A stretch of DNA of 64,000 bases from Flagellimonas hymeniacidonis (GTDB taxonomy: Bacteria > Bacteroidota > Bacteroidia > Flavobacteriales > Flavobacteriaceae), in the NCBI RefSeq assembly GCF_008040165.1, contig NZ_VRUR01000002.1, positions 744,001 to 808,000 of the forward strand, given 5' to 3'. The position numbers and the translations under genes were made by a program. This document shows, piece by piece, positions 24,677 through 34,183 of this stretch (position 1 is the stretch's first letter; each line of letters begins with the position of its first letter). The notes beneath the pieces were generated by a model, which had not been told where the DNA came from, ran no database searches, and worked only from the letters and a program-made list of their open reading frames with translations.

Positions 24677-26086
24677 TCACTCATCCCACTCGGTATGGAA
24701 AATACCTTTCTTATCCAATCGTTCATAGGTATGGGAACCAAAATAGTCGCGTTGGGCTTGAATTAAATTCAAAGGCAATCGGCTGCTGGTATAGGCATCA
24801 AAATACGTAAGTGCGTTGGAAAGCCCTGGTAATGGAATGCCATTTGTGGCACCATACGCTACCAATTCACGGGCTGCTCCTACAGTTTCCTGTACCTTAT
24901 CTACAAAGGAAGGGGAGAGCAATAGGTTTTGCAATCCGACATTTGCTTTAAAAGCTTCTGTGATGTCAGCTAACAAAGCCGCACGGATGATACATCCCGC
25001 ACGCCAGATTTTAGCAATTTCTCCTAATTCCAATTCATAACCGTATTCCTTAGAGGCATCTGCCAGTTGGTGCATTCCCTGTGCATAGGTGATAATAAAA
25101 GCAAAATAGAGCGCTTGTTCCGCCTTGGCAGTTAGGGAACCCTTTACTACAGTTTCCGGTGTTGGACGGTCATAGATTTCATCAGCTTTTACACGTTCCT
25201 CTTTTAATGCGGAAATTTCACGCATGCTTACCGCAACATCTATGGTGGGAACGGGAATACCTAAATCCATTGCATTTTGCGAGGTCCATTTACCAGTTCC
25301 TTTTTGTTTTGCCTTATCCAAAATTTTATCCACCAAGTGTCCATCACCCAAATCGTCTTTCTGCTCAAAGATTTCCGAGGTAATTTCAACTAAAAAAGAT
25401 TGTAATCGACCAGCATTCCAAGAAGCGTAGGTCTCGTGCAGTTCTTCATTGGTTAGACCACCTGCTTTTTTCAAAAGATCATAAATTTCTGAAGTCAATT
25501 GCATTAATCCATACTCAATACCGTTGTGGACCATTTTTACATAATTCCCTGCAGATTTAGGGCCTAAATAGGCCACACAGGGCTCTCCCTTGTATTTGGC
25601 AGAAACAGCTTCAAAAATGGGTTTTACATGCTGATACGCATCACGTGAGCCCCCTGGCATAATGCTTGGTCCCTTACGTGCTCCTTTGGCTCCGCCAGAA
25701 ACTCCAGCTCCAAAGAAATTAATGCCTTTCTCTTGCAAATAAGCCTCTCTTCGGTCCGTATCGGTAAAAAAGGAGTTTCCACCATCAATGATAATATCTC
25801 CCTTGTCTAAATGGGGAAGTAGTCCATCTATAACAATATCTACTACTTTCCCTGCCGGAACCAACAGCATAATTTTTCTAGGAGTGCTCAGCCCTTGCAC
25901 AAAAGTAGCAACATCCGATGTGGCATTTACTTTGTTGGCATCGCCACCTTCTTCAATGAGCGCATTTACCTTTTCCTCATCCAAATCGTTTCCATAGGCA
26001 GTAAAGCCATTGTCTGCAACATTAAGAATGAAGTTACGCCCCATCACCCCTAGGCCTACGAGACCAAAATCATATGTATTTGCCAT
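24677..26086 (-). CDS. gnd: 6-phosphogluconate dehydrogenase, decarboxylating
   Basis: Oxidises 6-phosphogluconate to ribulose 5-phosphate with NADP, the last step of the oxidative pentose phosphate pathway. The 469-residue length is standard. FGLVGLGVMGRNFILNVADNGF is the dinucleotide loop, GVSGGAKGARKGPSIMPGG is the substrate-binding signature, and KMVHNGIEYGLMQ and the C-terminal AQRDYFGSHTYERLD complete the active site. It is divergent from zwf-pgl across 186 bp, placing the whole pathway branch at one locus. Confidence 0.97.
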   Translation of the reverse strand: MANTYDFGLVGLGVMGRNFILNVADNGFTAYGNDLDEEKVNALIEEGGDANKVNATSDVATFVQGLSTPRKIMLLVPAGKVVDIVIDGLLPHLDKGDIIIDGGNSFFTDTDRREAYLQEKGINFFGAGVSGGAKGARKGPSIMPGGSRDAYQHVKPIFEAVSAKYKGEPCVAYLGPKSAGNYVKMVHNGIEYGLMQLTSEIYDLLKKAGGLTNEELHETYASWNAGRLQSFLVEITSEIFEQKDDLGDGHLVDKILDKAKQKGTGKWTSQNAMDLGIPVPTIDVAVSMREISALKEERVKADEIYDRPTPETVVKGSLTAKAEQALYFAFIITYAQGMHQLADASKEYGYELELGEIAKIWRAGCIIRAALLADITEAFKANVGLQNLLLSPSFVDKVQETVGAARELVAYGATNGIPLPGLSNALTYFDAYTSSRLPLNLIQAQRDYFGSHTYERLDKKGIFHTEWDE

Positions 26087-26207
26087 ATTCTTTGTTTTTA
26101 ATGTAGTATTGTCATCACAACACTGAGTAAGCTGTTAGTTGAATTTCGAACCTAAAATAAACGTTATATTCGTTATGCTCAAAAATAATGGCAGTGTTAA
26201 ATTGTTT

Positions 26208-26241
26208 TTTGGAAAATAGTATTTTAAACATGCTATTTTTG
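26208..26241 (+). promoter_or_regulatory. Promoter for zwf-pgl
   Basis: TTTG at 26208-26211 and TATTTTTG at 26234-26241 match the Bacteroidota -33/-7 boxes with a slightly long 22-bp spacer. The zwf ATG is 31 bp downstream. Confidence 0.55.
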
Positions 26242-26272
26242 AAGTATCCAAACCAACAGTACAATTATCTCT

Positions 26273-27805
26273 ATGAAAAAGACCAACAACCAAATGCTCA
26301 TCATTTTTGGTGCTTCCGGTGATTTAACCGCCAGAAAGTTGATTCCAGCCTTATTTAACCTGTATGTCGCAAAGCAGCTACCCAAAAATTTTGTGGTTTT
26401 AGGAGCGAGCAGAAGCGATTTGACGGATGAAGAGTTTCGGGATAAAGTGGTCTATAAAAGCCCCTATCTCGAGGCAAAACTGGAGGATTTAAAGGAAAAT
26501 TACATTAAAGGATTTGCGGATAGCCTTTTTTATGAGGATTTAGGTAGTGATTATACCGCAGAATACTCAGGGCTGGCGAACCGTATTGCTGGTTTGAACG
26601 ACAAGAAAGGGACAGGGAACAATTATATGTTTTACTTTTCTACACCGCCCAGCTTGTATGAGCCCATTGCCAAAAACCTAGCGGATGTTGGTTTAAATAG
26701 TCAAGAGGAAGGATGGAAAAGATTGATTGTTGAAAAACCTTTTGGGTATAGTTTAAAAACCGCTCAGAACTTGAATAAGGGATTACAGCAGTATTTTAAC
26801 GAATCACAGATATATCGAATAGATCATTATTTAGGGAAGGAAACCGTGCAGAACCTCTTGGTGACACGATTCTCCAATAGCATTTTTGAGCCTCTTTGGA
26901 ACAGAAATTATATCCATCATGTAGAAATAACGAATGCAGAGAGCGTTGGGGTGGAAAAAAGAGGAGGGTATTACGATAAATCTGGGGCACTGCGTGATAT
27001 GTTTCAAAATCACCTCATGCAGATTGTTTCTTTGGTAGTGATGGAACCTCCGATTGGGGATCAACCCGAAGAAATCCGGAATGAAAAAGTAAAGGCGCTG
27101 AAGTCACTCCGCATTATGAAGGATGAGAAAACGCTTTTTGATAATACCATCCGAGCACAATATGTCGCTTCGGAAATTAATGGTGAAAAAGTAAAGGGGT
27201 ATCGAGAAGAAAATGGAGTAGACCCGAATTCAACCACGGAGACCTATGCTGCCGTGAAATTCTTTGTGGATAATTGGCGCTGGCATGGCGTTCCTTTTTA
27301 TGTACGCACCGCAAAGCGAATGCCAACCAAGGTTACAGAGGTCATCATTCATTTTAAAACCCCGCATCACCAAATTTTTAAAGATTCTGGGGTCAGTAGT
27401 AAGGACAATAAATTGATTATTAGAATTCAACCAGACGAAGGAGTATTGATCAAGTTTGGCGTGAAAGTGCCGGGGCAGGGCTTTAAAGTAGAGCGGGCCA
27501 ATTTGGACTTTTACTATTCCAGTTTGGCACAAACGTATGTAATGGAGGCTTATGAACGACTTTTATTGGATGCCATGCAAGGAGATGCCACCTTATATGC
27601 CAGGGCTGATGAAGTGGAAGCGGCCTGGGAGTTTGTGGATCCCATTCTGGACTATTGGAAAAATGGAAAAGATGTTCGCATGTATGGTTATGCTGCTGGA
27701 GTTTGGGGCCCTGAAAATTCGGATGAATTGATCGATGAGTTGGGCTATTGGCGCAACCCGGGTTCAAATTTAGCCGATGACCCTGGCTATTGTGTTATTT
27801 GCTAG
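26273..27805 (+). CDS. zwf: Glucose-6-phosphate 1-dehydrogenase
   Basis: First step of the oxidative pentose phosphate pathway, glucose 6-phosphate to 6-phosphogluconolactone with NADP. In 510 residues it shows IFGASGDLTARKLIPALFNL (nucleotide loop), RIDHYLGKETVQNLLVTRFSN (substrate-binding His/Lys signature) and the C-terminal ERLLLDAMQGDATLYARADEVEAAW. It starts an operon with pgl, 64 bp downstream, that runs away from gnd. Confidence 0.97.
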   Translation: MKKTNNQMLIIFGASGDLTARKLIPALFNLYVAKQLPKNFVVLGASRSDLTDEEFRDKVVYKSPYLEAKLEDLKENYIKGFADSLFYEDLGSDYTAEYSGLANRIAGLNDKKGTGNNYMFYFSTPPSLYEPIAKNLADVGLNSQEEGWKRLIVEKPFGYSLKTAQNLNKGLQQYFNESQIYRIDHYLGKETVQNLLVTRFSNSIFEPLWNRNYIHHVEITNAESVGVEKRGGYYDKSGALRDMFQNHLMQIVSLVVMEPPIGDQPEEIRNEKVKALKSLRIMKDEKTLFDNTIRAQYVASEINGEKVKGYREENGVDPNSTTETYAAVKFFVDNWRWHGVPFYVRTAKRMPTKVTEVIIHFKTPHHQIFKDSGVSSKDNKLIIRIQPDEGVLIKFGVKVPGQGFKVERANLDFYYSSLAQTYVMEAYERLLLDAMQGDATLYARADEVEAAWEFVDPILDYWKNGKDVRMYGYAAGVWGPENSDELIDELGYWRNPGSNLADDPGYCVIC

Positions 27806-27826
27806 GTTTAGTCAGTAGATAGTCTC

Positions 27827-27847
27827 AGTTCGAGCACAGTCGAGAAC
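27827..27847. repeat. Short dispersed repeat between zwf and pgl
   Basis: AGTTCGAGCACAGTCGAGAA followed by C forms an imperfect inverted repeat in the zwf-pgl gap. An inverted-orientation relative occurs at 43477-43497 (shared ends GTTCTCGAC and TCGAAC). It resembles the short intergenic repeats scattered in flavobacterial genomes. Confidence 0.5.
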
Positions 27848-27869
27848 GATACCAAGATCAAAATGAATC

Positions 27870-28583
27870 ATGGAGATTAAAATTTATAAAGACAAACAAG
27901 AAGTTGCAGCGCAATTCTCAGCTTATTTTGCTGAATTGGTTAAGGATAAATCAGCCTTTCATGTTGCCTTATCAGGGGGAAGTACACCCAAAATAGTTTT
28001 TGATGTGCTAGCTTCAAACTATGGGGATAAAATGGATTGGAGTAAAATTCATTTTTATTGGGGAGATGAACGTTGTGTGCCTCCCACAGATGAGCAAAGC
28101 AATTACAAAATGACGGTGGAGCACTTATTTTCTAAAATCGATGCTCCCGAAGGGAATATTCATAGGGTTTTGGGGGAAGCAGAACCAGTCAGGGAAGCCA
28201 TGCGATATGCCAATTTGTTAGAAATTAATTTGGATAGGGTGAAGGGTGTTCCGCAATTTGATTTAGTCATTTTAGGCATGGGGGATGACGGACATACCGC
28301 ATCTATTTTCCCACATGAAATTGAGCTTTGGGATGCAACAGATTATTGTGTAGTGGCCACTCATCCTGATTCAGGCCAAAAAAGGGTTTCCATTAATGGA
28401 AAAGTGATTAATACGGCCAAAGAAGTGACCTTTTTGGTAACAGGAGCAAGCAAAGCAGAAAAAGTAAAAGTCATTTTGGAAAAAACCGAAGGTTTTGAAA
28501 CATACCCAGCCTCTTTGGTCAACCCAGCTTCCGGAAAATTGGTTTGGTTTATGGATAAAGATGCTGCCGTAACCTTGGATTAA
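27870..28583 (+). CDS. pgl: 6-phosphogluconolactonase
   Basis: Hydrolyses 6-phosphogluconolactone, the step between Zwf and Gnd. A 237-residue protein with FHVALSGGSTPKIVFDVL (phosphate-binding GGS), IHFYWGDERCVPPTDEQSNYKM and LVILGMGDDGHTASIFPHE, which are the three sugar-isomerase-like motifs of the DevB/Pgl family. Second gene after zwf. Its stop overlaps the stop of the convergent thioesterase gene by 3 bp. Confidence 0.96.
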   Translation: MEIKIYKDKQEVAAQFSAYFAELVKDKSAFHVALSGGSTPKIVFDVLASNYGDKMDWSKIHFYWGDERCVPPTDEQSNYKMTVEHLFSKIDAPEGNIHRVLGEAEPVREAMRYANLLEINLDRVKGVPQFDLVILGMGDDGHTASIFPHEIELWDATDYCVVATHPDSGQKRVSINGKVINTAKEVTFLVTGASKAEKVKVILEKTEGFETYPASLVNPASGKLVWFMDKDAAVTLD

Positions 28584-29125
28584 TCCAAGTCCATTTTTGC
28601 ATTTTCATTCTTAAAAAATTCCAAATAATCGTCTACTTTAAAATTTGAAGATTCATATTTATTGTCTCTGGAGCTTGCAGACGCTTTGCGTTCCAAACTT
28701 CTTGCAAAACGGCGTATTCCTTGTTTATCCTTTAGGATAAGACCTGGAATGGGAATGTTCTTTCCGTTTTTAGCCTTTGCTACCATGGTAAAATAAGAAG
28801 AGTTGCAGTGCTTTTTTTCTCCTGTGGTAATATTTTCAGATTCCACACGAACTCCCACAACCATAGAAGTTCTTCCCGTATAATTAATGGAGGCCTTTAA
28901 CGTGACCAATTCTCCAACTTCAATAGGGTTTAAAAAGTCAACACGATTTACCGAAGCAGTCACACAATAGGCTTGCGAGTGTTTTGAAGCACAGGCAAAT
29001 GCAATTTGGTCCATTAAATTTAAAATGTGCCCTCCATGCACCTTTCCGCCAAAGTTAGAATGGGAGGGGAGCATAAGTTCAGTAATGGCAACTTTTGATT
29101 CTTTGGATGTCTTGAATTTTTTCAT
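28580..29125 (-). CDS. Acyl-CoA thioesterase (hotdog fold)
   Basis: A 181-residue thioesterase of the YciA/BACH group: ITELMLPSHSNFGGKVHGGHILNLMDQIAFACASKHSQ holds the conserved N-F-GGxxxGG-x-hxxxD helix of the hotdog fold, followed by VDFLNPIEVGELVTLKASINYTGRTSMVVGVRV. The C-terminal ~45 residues are charged and outside the hotdog core. Acyl-chain preference is unknown. It lies 1 bp from the next gene on its strand, so it is probably co-transcribed with 29127-29492 and rmuC. Confidence 0.9.
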   Translation of the reverse strand: MKKFKTSKESKVAITELMLPSHSNFGGKVHGGHILNLMDQIAFACASKHSQAYCVTASVNRVDFLNPIEVGELVTLKASINYTGRTSMVVGVRVESENITTGEKKHCNSSYFTMVAKAKNGKNIPIPGLILKDKQGIRRFARSLERKASASSRDNKYESSNFKVDDYLEFFKNENAKMDLD

Positions 29126-29126
29126 T

Positions 29127-29492
29127 CTAATTTTTGAAATGTGGGGACGCTTCGGGTTGTACGTTTGTAATAAAATATTTGGTGTCGCCCAACCAAAAGA
29201 ATGTGGAATACCGCTCCTTATAGGTAACTTTTACGTATCGACCTTGATATTCCTTCATACTTTCAATGACTTCTTCTTGGCTATCTTCAACCGAAAAGGA
29301 AAAAATATTTGTTCCGGACACTCCCTGGCTTATTTGGCCTTCCCAAGTTTTTACCAATACGCCTTTTCTACTGAATTTGATTAACTCACCGGAACGGTAC
29401 CCCTCACTAAACGGTACATAATAGATAAAGGCAAAATAAGCGGCAATTCCCATAAGGATAAAAGAAATACCAATAAATAGAATTTTTCTCAT
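29127..29492 (-). CDS. Small single-helix membrane protein
   Basis: A 121-residue protein of unknown function with one N-terminal membrane helix (KILFIGISFILMGIAAYFAFIYY) and a small beta-rich domain: GYRSGELIKFSRKGVLVKTWEGQISQG...YVKVTYKERYSTFFWLGDTKYFI. The GYRSGxLxKFSxKGxxxKTWEG stretch is a conserved-looking motif of a Bacteroidota family with no established role. It lies between rmuC and the thioesterase gene with gaps of 3 and 1 bp. Confidence 0.75.
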   Translation of the reverse strand: MRKILFIGISFILMGIAAYFAFIYYVPFSEGYRSGELIKFSRKGVLVKTWEGQISQGVSGTNIFSFSVEDSQEEVIESMKEYQGRYVKVTYKERYSTFFWLGDTKYFITNVQPEASPHFKN

Positions 29493-29495
29493 GAT

Positions 29496-30830
29496 TTACA
29501 GTTCAAGGGTTGGTTCTTCATAATCATCTTCTTCAGCACGTTTTAAAATGGGTTCTGGAATTGACTTCTTTGCTTTCGCCCCCATTTTTTTCAGTTTTTC
29601 AATGCTAGTAACAATATTCCCACGGCCTTCCACCAATTTGTTCATGGCACCGCGGTATTCTGTTTTGGCCTCGTCCATTTTCTTGCCCACTCTGGTCAAA
29701 TCGGTTACAAAGCCTTCAAATTTGTCGTATAAAGCTCCGGCCTGCCGTGCAATTTCAATAGCATTTTTTTGCTGTTTTTCATTGTTCCACATCGTATCAA
29801 TAGTTCGCAAGGTCGCTAATAGGGTAGACGGGGTAACTATAACAATATTTTGTTCAAAAGCCCTGTTGTAAAGCGAATTATCATTGTTGATGGCCACCGC
29901 AAACGCGGGTTCTATGGGCACAAATAGCAACACAAAATCTGGGCTTTCCATTTCGTACAGATCCTCATACTTTTTAGCGGAAAGCTGTTCCACATGTTTT
30001 TTAAGGGAGTTGATATGATCTTTCAGGTGTTTTTCCTTCAGTTCTTCATCGGCATTGATGTAGCGTTCATAATCTGTGAGTGAAACCTTGGAATCTACTA
30101 CCATTTTTTTTCCATCTGGTAGATGAATGATGACATCCGGCAAAACTCTAGTGCCATCTTCAAGGGTAAAACTTTGTTGTACACTATATTCACGATCTTT
30201 CTCCAATCCCGATTTTTCTAGGACGCGTTCCAAGACCAATTCCCCCCAATTTCCTTGCATTTTGCTATCACCTTTTAAGGCTTTGGTAAGGTTTTCTGCT
30301 TCTTGTGTGATTTTTAAGTTTTGTTCTTGAAGAAGTCGTAGTTGCTCTTTTAGTGCGGCATTGATACCAAAACTCTGTTTTTGGTTTTCATCTACTTTCT
30401 TTTCAAACTCTTTAATTTTTTTATCAAGAGGTGTTAAAAGACTCTCTATGTTTACTTTGTTTTGCTCCGTGAATTTGGTGCTTTTCTCATCAAGAATTTT
30501 ATTGGCGAGATTTTCAAATTCCTTAGTAAATTTTTCTTGTAACTTTTCTACTTCCTCCTTTTGCTCCGTATTGATGCGTTGTAGGTTCTCTAAATCAGCT
30601 TGGTACCGAACCAATTGATTGCTTTGTTGCTCCTTTTCAGCTTGTAATTGCTTTTTTTCCTCATCATTGGAAAGCAATTTGTCATTTAAGGAGTTCACTG
30701 AACTGTTCAATTGTTGTTCTCGTTCATTCCAGACACTCTCATTGGATTTGGTCTTTAGTTTTTGAATGTACATACCCAAAAACAGCCCAATGGCAACAGC
30801 AACAATTATGTATATCAATTCGATACTCAT
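29496..30830 (-). CDS. rmuC: DNA recombination protein RmuC
   Basis: A 444-residue protein with an N-terminal membrane helix (IELIYIIVAVAIGLFLGMYIQ), a long Gln/Glu/Lys coiled coil (about 25-190) and the RmuC nuclease-like domain from about 195: MQGNWGELVLERVLEKSGL, DVIIHLPDGKKMVVDSKVSLTDYERY and FVLLFVPIEPAFAVAI. RmuC limits DNA inversions in E. coli and has been linked to anti-phage effects; the mechanism is poorly known. First gene of a three-gene minus-strand operon. Confidence 0.95.
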   Translation of the reverse strand: MSIELIYIIVAVAIGLFLGMYIQKLKTKSNESVWNEREQQLNSSVNSLNDKLLSNDEEKKQLQAEKEQQSNQLVRYQADLENLQRINTEQKEEVEKLQEKFTKEFENLANKILDEKSTKFTEQNKVNIESLLTPLDKKIKEFEKKVDENQKQSFGINAALKEQLRLLQEQNLKITQEAENLTKALKGDSKMQGNWGELVLERVLEKSGLEKDREYSVQQSFTLEDGTRVLPDVIIHLPDGKKMVVDSKVSLTDYERYINADEELKEKHLKDHINSLKKHVEQLSAKKYEDLYEMESPDFVLLFVPIEPAFAVAINNDNSLYNRAFEQNIVIVTPSTLLATLRTIDTMWNNEKQQKNAIEIARQAGALYDKFEGFVTDLTRVGKKMDEAKTEYRGAMNKLVEGRGNIVTSIEKLKKMGAKAKKSIPEPILKRAEEDDYEEPTLEL

Positions 30831-30890
30831 GAAATTTAATTCTTGGATAAAGATAACGGATTCCTGTCTACACAGAAATGGGAAATATAC

Positions 30891-31673
30891 TTACTTATTC
30901 ACTTTAAAAGATCCCGTTTTGGCATCAAACAGTACCATTTCAGCTGGAAATAGGCGTTCAAAATGCTTTTGTTCAATCAATTCACATGGCGCTCCAAATG
31001 GATTTTCAGCTCCATCCAAAATTAAAATCTTATCGCATAACTGAATAGCCAAATCAATTTCATGGGTGGTGAACATTATGGTTTTCTGTTTCCTATGGGC
31101 TAACTCTTGCAGCAATTTTAAAATCTGGACTTTATGGTATAGATCGAGATGCGTAGTGGGCTCATCCAACAAAATTAATGGGGTGTTCTGTGCCATGGCT
31201 CGCGCAATGAGCACACGCTGCAGTTGTCCGTCACTAAGTTCGTGGCATCTGCTGTACTGTAAATCTTCTAATAAAAAGGAAGTCAGACTTTCTTGCACTT
31301 GTTTTTTGTCCTCCTCGTTCAAAGTACCTATCCAGTTTGTGTAGGGCTGTCTTCCTAGTGCAATTAATTCTTGAACAGTAAGGTTTTTGGAAGCAGGTTG
31401 TTCTGTCAAAACTACACTAAGTTCCTTGGCCAGTTTTGATGAAGCATAGCTTTCTAGGTTAGAATCGTTGATTTGAATGCTTCCGGATAATTTTGGCTGC
31501 AACCCCGCCAGCGTTCGCAGGAGTGTAGATTTTCCAACGCCATTTACACCAACTATAGCACATAAATCCCCCTGGTTCAGTTGAAAATCGATTTTCTCTG
31601 AAACCACCTTCGGTGTATACCCTACGGTTAGGTTTTCAGCTAGGACGATATGTTTTTCTGTGCTGGACATCAA
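30891..31673 (-). CDS. ABC importer ATPase (BtuD/FecE-like)
   Basis: A 260-residue ATPase: Walker A IVGVNGVGKSTLL (about 40-52), signature HELSDGQLQRVLIARA, Walker B PLILLDEPTTHLD and an H-loop in TTHEIDLA. It belongs with the FecE/BtuD group that powers siderophore and cobalamin import. The start overlaps the permease stop by 4 bp. Cobalamin as substrate is inferred from the adjacent riboswitch. Confidence 0.9.
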   Translation of the reverse strand: MMSSTEKHIVLAENLTVGYTPKVVSEKIDFQLNQGDLCAIVGVNGVGKSTLLRTLAGLQPKLSGSIQINDSNLESYASSKLAKELSVVLTEQPASKNLTVQELIALGRQPYTNWIGTLNEEDKKQVQESLTSFLLEDLQYSRCHELSDGQLQRVLIARAMAQNTPLILLDEPTTHLDLYHKVQILKLLQELAHRKQKTIMFTTHEIDLAIQLCDKILILDGAENPFGAPCELIEQKHFERLFPAEMVLFDAKTGSFKVNK

Positions 31674-32701
31674 AATAGCATTTTACGTTTTCTTACTAAC
31701 AACCAAATAACAACGGGTGCTCCTACCAATGAAGTTATTGCATTGATAGGCAATACATTGGCCGAGTTGGGCAATTGGGCAATGGTATCACACAATAACA
31801 TTAAAATGGCGCCATATAAAAATACTGAGGGTATTAAAATTCGATGTTCCATAGTGTCAAAAATTTGCCTTGTCAGATGTGGTACGGCCAGACCTATGAA
31901 GGCAATGGGGCCTGCAAAGGCCGTAATGCCTCCAGCTAACAATCCTGTTGCAATAATGATGATGAGTCTTGATTTCTTTAATGAAACCCCAAGACTTTGT
32001 GCATAATTTTCTCCCAATAAAAAGGCATTCAATCTCTTAATGGAGATAATGCTTAATAGGACGCCTACACATACGATGATGCTCAATAAAATAACCTGTT
32101 GGGTAGATAAATTCCCAACACTTCCAAATGACCAAAAAATAAAACGTTGGAGATTTTCCGCAGAAGAGAAATAGGCCAAAACACTTACAATAGCAGCGGT
32201 AATACTACCGAACATGAGACCAATAATCAATAGGGCCATGGTATCTTTTACACGATTAGCCACTATCATAACCACCAGCAATACCAAAAAACTTCCTATG
32301 CTTGCCGCAAGTGCGAGGGAAAAATCATTTAAAAAAGAGAAGGAAGCAAAACCGGTAATCAGTGACGCCCCCATAAGCAATAAAGCTGCACCTAAACTGG
32401 CTCCAGAACTTATTCCCAATACAAAGGGACCTGCCAATGGGTTACGAAATAAAGTTTGCATGAGTAAGCCACTCAGCGAGAGACCACCGCCAACCAATAC
32501 TGCGGTAAAAGCTTTTGGAATTCTATAGTTCCAGATAATGTAGTTCCATGATTCTATATCAACCTGTCCTCCAAACAGAATAGAGAAAGTAGCTTTGAAT
32601 GGAATTGCTACTGACCCTAAACTAATGTTTAAAAGCCAAGCCAGGCCTAATACCAAAAAAATCAATATAAAGGAAAAACGATATGGTTTTAGATTACCCA
32701 T
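31670..32701 (-). CDS. FecCD-family ABC importer permease (BtuC-like)
   Basis: A 343-residue permease with about nine to ten membrane helices. RIPKAFTAVLVGGGLSLSGLLMQTLFRNPLAGPFVLGISSGASLGAA and the C-terminal GPIAFIGLAVPHLTRQIFDTMEHRILIPSVFLYGA are the two most conserved FecCD stretches, including the coupling region for the ATPase. It abuts the substrate-binding gene with no gap and overlaps the ATPase gene by 4 bp. Confidence 0.93.
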   Translation of the reverse strand: MGNLKPYRFSFILIFLVLGLAWLLNISLGSVAIPFKATFSILFGGQVDIESWNYIIWNYRIPKAFTAVLVGGGLSLSGLLMQTLFRNPLAGPFVLGISSGASLGAALLLMGASLITGFASFSFLNDFSLALAASIGSFLVLLVVMIVANRVKDTMALLIIGLMFGSITAAIVSVLAYFSSAENLQRFIFWSFGSVGNLSTQQVILLSIIVCVGVLLSIISIKRLNAFLLGENYAQSLGVSLKKSRLIIIIATGLLAGGITAFAGPIAFIGLAVPHLTRQIFDTMEHRILIPSVFLYGAILMLLCDTIAQLPNSANVLPINAITSLVGAPVVIWLLVRKRKMLF

Positions 32702-33859
32702 TTAATTCAATGGCATAAAGAAATGAGGTTGATAATCAGTTAAAAGCTCTGGATGCAGAATGGAAATAAGGTCGTGCAATACCAAATCAGGGCGTTGTGG
32801 TGCCAGCTCATAAAACAGTAGTCCGCCAGTAACTCCCTTTTTTACCGCATTTGAAAATACTTTTCGATTTGAAAAAGCAGAAAACTGCTCATAGTGCGAA
32901 TTCGCTTGCAAGAGCTCTTCATACGAAGTATGTAGTGAAGGATTAAACCAAAAATCGGCTTTTTCGCCTTTTTCCAAAACAGCTTCCAAGCTGAGTCCAA
33001 TACTTCCTTTTTCATCAGTATCTGCCCATAAATAGTCGGCTTGGGCATCTTCTAAAAACTGGGACATCCAACTCTTTCCACCCGCCACATACCAGACGTC
33101 TTTGTACAAACCGCCTGTCAACACTGTTGGTTTTTCTTTTGCATTTTGGGCCAATGCTTTGGCTTGTTTGTATGATTTTTCAATATCCTTAAAAATACTA
33201 TCTGCTTCAGCTTCCTTTTGAAAAAAGGGTGCGAAAAATTTAATCCATTCAGCTTTTCCCAAAGGTGTTTGTTCTGTCCATTCTCCATTATAAACAATTG
33301 GGATTCCAGAGCGCTTGAGCGTTTCGTAGGCTTTGTTGGTGCCATTAATTCCAAATCCTATTACCATTTCTGGGTTTAGTTCCAGGGCAATTTCAGTATT
33401 GATATTTTCATTGGTTCCCAATTCTTTAATCAATCCCTTGTCAATTTGATTTCTGGCAGCTGATGACGAGATTAGGTCAGTATCAGGAAAACCGACCACA
33501 GCATCCAACATGCCCAACAGCTCCAATGAAGGAATATGTGTTGTGGATGTAATCACCATTTTTTCAACAGGGATAGCTATTATGGCATTATAAGCATCCC
33601 TCGGTAAGGTGATTGTCGCCAATTTTTCTCTGGGGACCAGTGCATATGTAAAATGCGTTTCTGCTCCTGGCCAAGCTGATGTGACTTCGATAACGGTAAA
33701 ATCCGAATTTGGCTTGATGGAAAAACCAGTGGCATGTTCTATTTGGATTTTCGATTCACTTTGTTGAATGGGCAATGGTTTCTTTTTTTCTCTACAACTA
33801 AAAATGAAGAGCATACAAAATGCGCAAATAAGGCTTAAGTGGAACTGTTTTTTTGACAT
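32702..33859 (-). CDS. ABC importer substrate-binding lipoprotein (BtuF-like)
   Basis: A 385-residue lipoprotein with lipobox FSC at about Cys22 (MSKKQFHLSLICAFCMLFIFSC). The BtuF/FhuD bilobed fold is shown by VITSTTHIPSLELLGMLDAVVGFP, LELNPEMVIGFGINGT and VLTGGLYKDVWYVAGGKSWMSQFLEDAQADYLW. Delivers ligand to the FecCD permease encoded immediately downstream. TACTTTTG (minus strand, 33871-33864), 4 bp from the ATG, fits a -7 box, so the transcript may be nearly leaderless and carries no riboswitch. Confidence 0.9.
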   Translation of the reverse strand: MSKKQFHLSLICAFCMLFIFSCREKKKPLPIQQSESKIQIEHATGFSIKPNSDFTVIEVTSAWPGAETHFTYALVPREKLATITLPRDAYNAIIAIPVEKMVITSTTHIPSLELLGMLDAVVGFPDTDLISSSAARNQIDKGLIKELGTNENINTEIALELNPEMVIGFGINGTNKAYETLKRSGIPIVYNGEWTEQTPLGKAEWIKFFAPFFQKEAEADSIFKDIEKSYKQAKALAQNAKEKPTVLTGGLYKDVWYVAGGKSWMSQFLEDAQADYLWADTDEKGSIGLSLEAVLEKGEKADFWFNPSLHTSYEELLQANSHYEQFSAFSNRKVFSNAVKKGVTGGLLFYELAPQRPDLVLHDLISILHPELLTDYQPHFFMPLN

Positions 33860-33927
33860 AGCCCAAAAGTAAGATTATTTAACTTTTGCGAAAAAAGATT
33901 AAACAGAATGATTACTTTCGCCGTGAA

Positions 33928-34100
33928 TTTTGGTTCATGCATGATTTTTTTGCATGATTAAAAGGGAATCCGGTGTAAATCCGGAGCTGTTCCCGCAACT
34001 GTAAGCTTTGCCGATTAGGTGCTTGCCACAACTTCAAAACCACTGCCCATTGGGTGGGAAGGTAGTGCGCAAGACGCAAGTCAGGAGACCTGCCAAATTC
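33928..34100 (+). promoter_or_regulatory. Cobalamin riboswitch
   Basis: Contains the core GGGAATCCGGTGTAAATCC followed by GGAGCTGTTCCCGCAACTGT, a variable arm with ACTGCCCATTGGGTGGGAAGG, and the B12 box AGTCAGGAGACCTGCC at 34079-34094. The 3' end is 84 bp before the TonB receptor ATG, a usual distance for translational or transcriptional control in Bacteroidota. A possible -7 box TACTTTCG lies at 33913-33920. Adenosylcobalamin (or a related corrinoid) should repress the two downstream genes. Confidence 0.95.
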
Positions 34101-34183
34101 AAACAAAACATGTTAAACTTTCGGGATAGAAGTTTACGTATGGGTACAGACATACTATACTCCCGTTTATTCCATTAAACGAA

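Noticed and set aside
29496..30830. RmuC as part of a new anti-phage island
   Set aside because: Its neighbours are housekeeping-type genes and no other defence gene, integrase or tRNA boundary is present.
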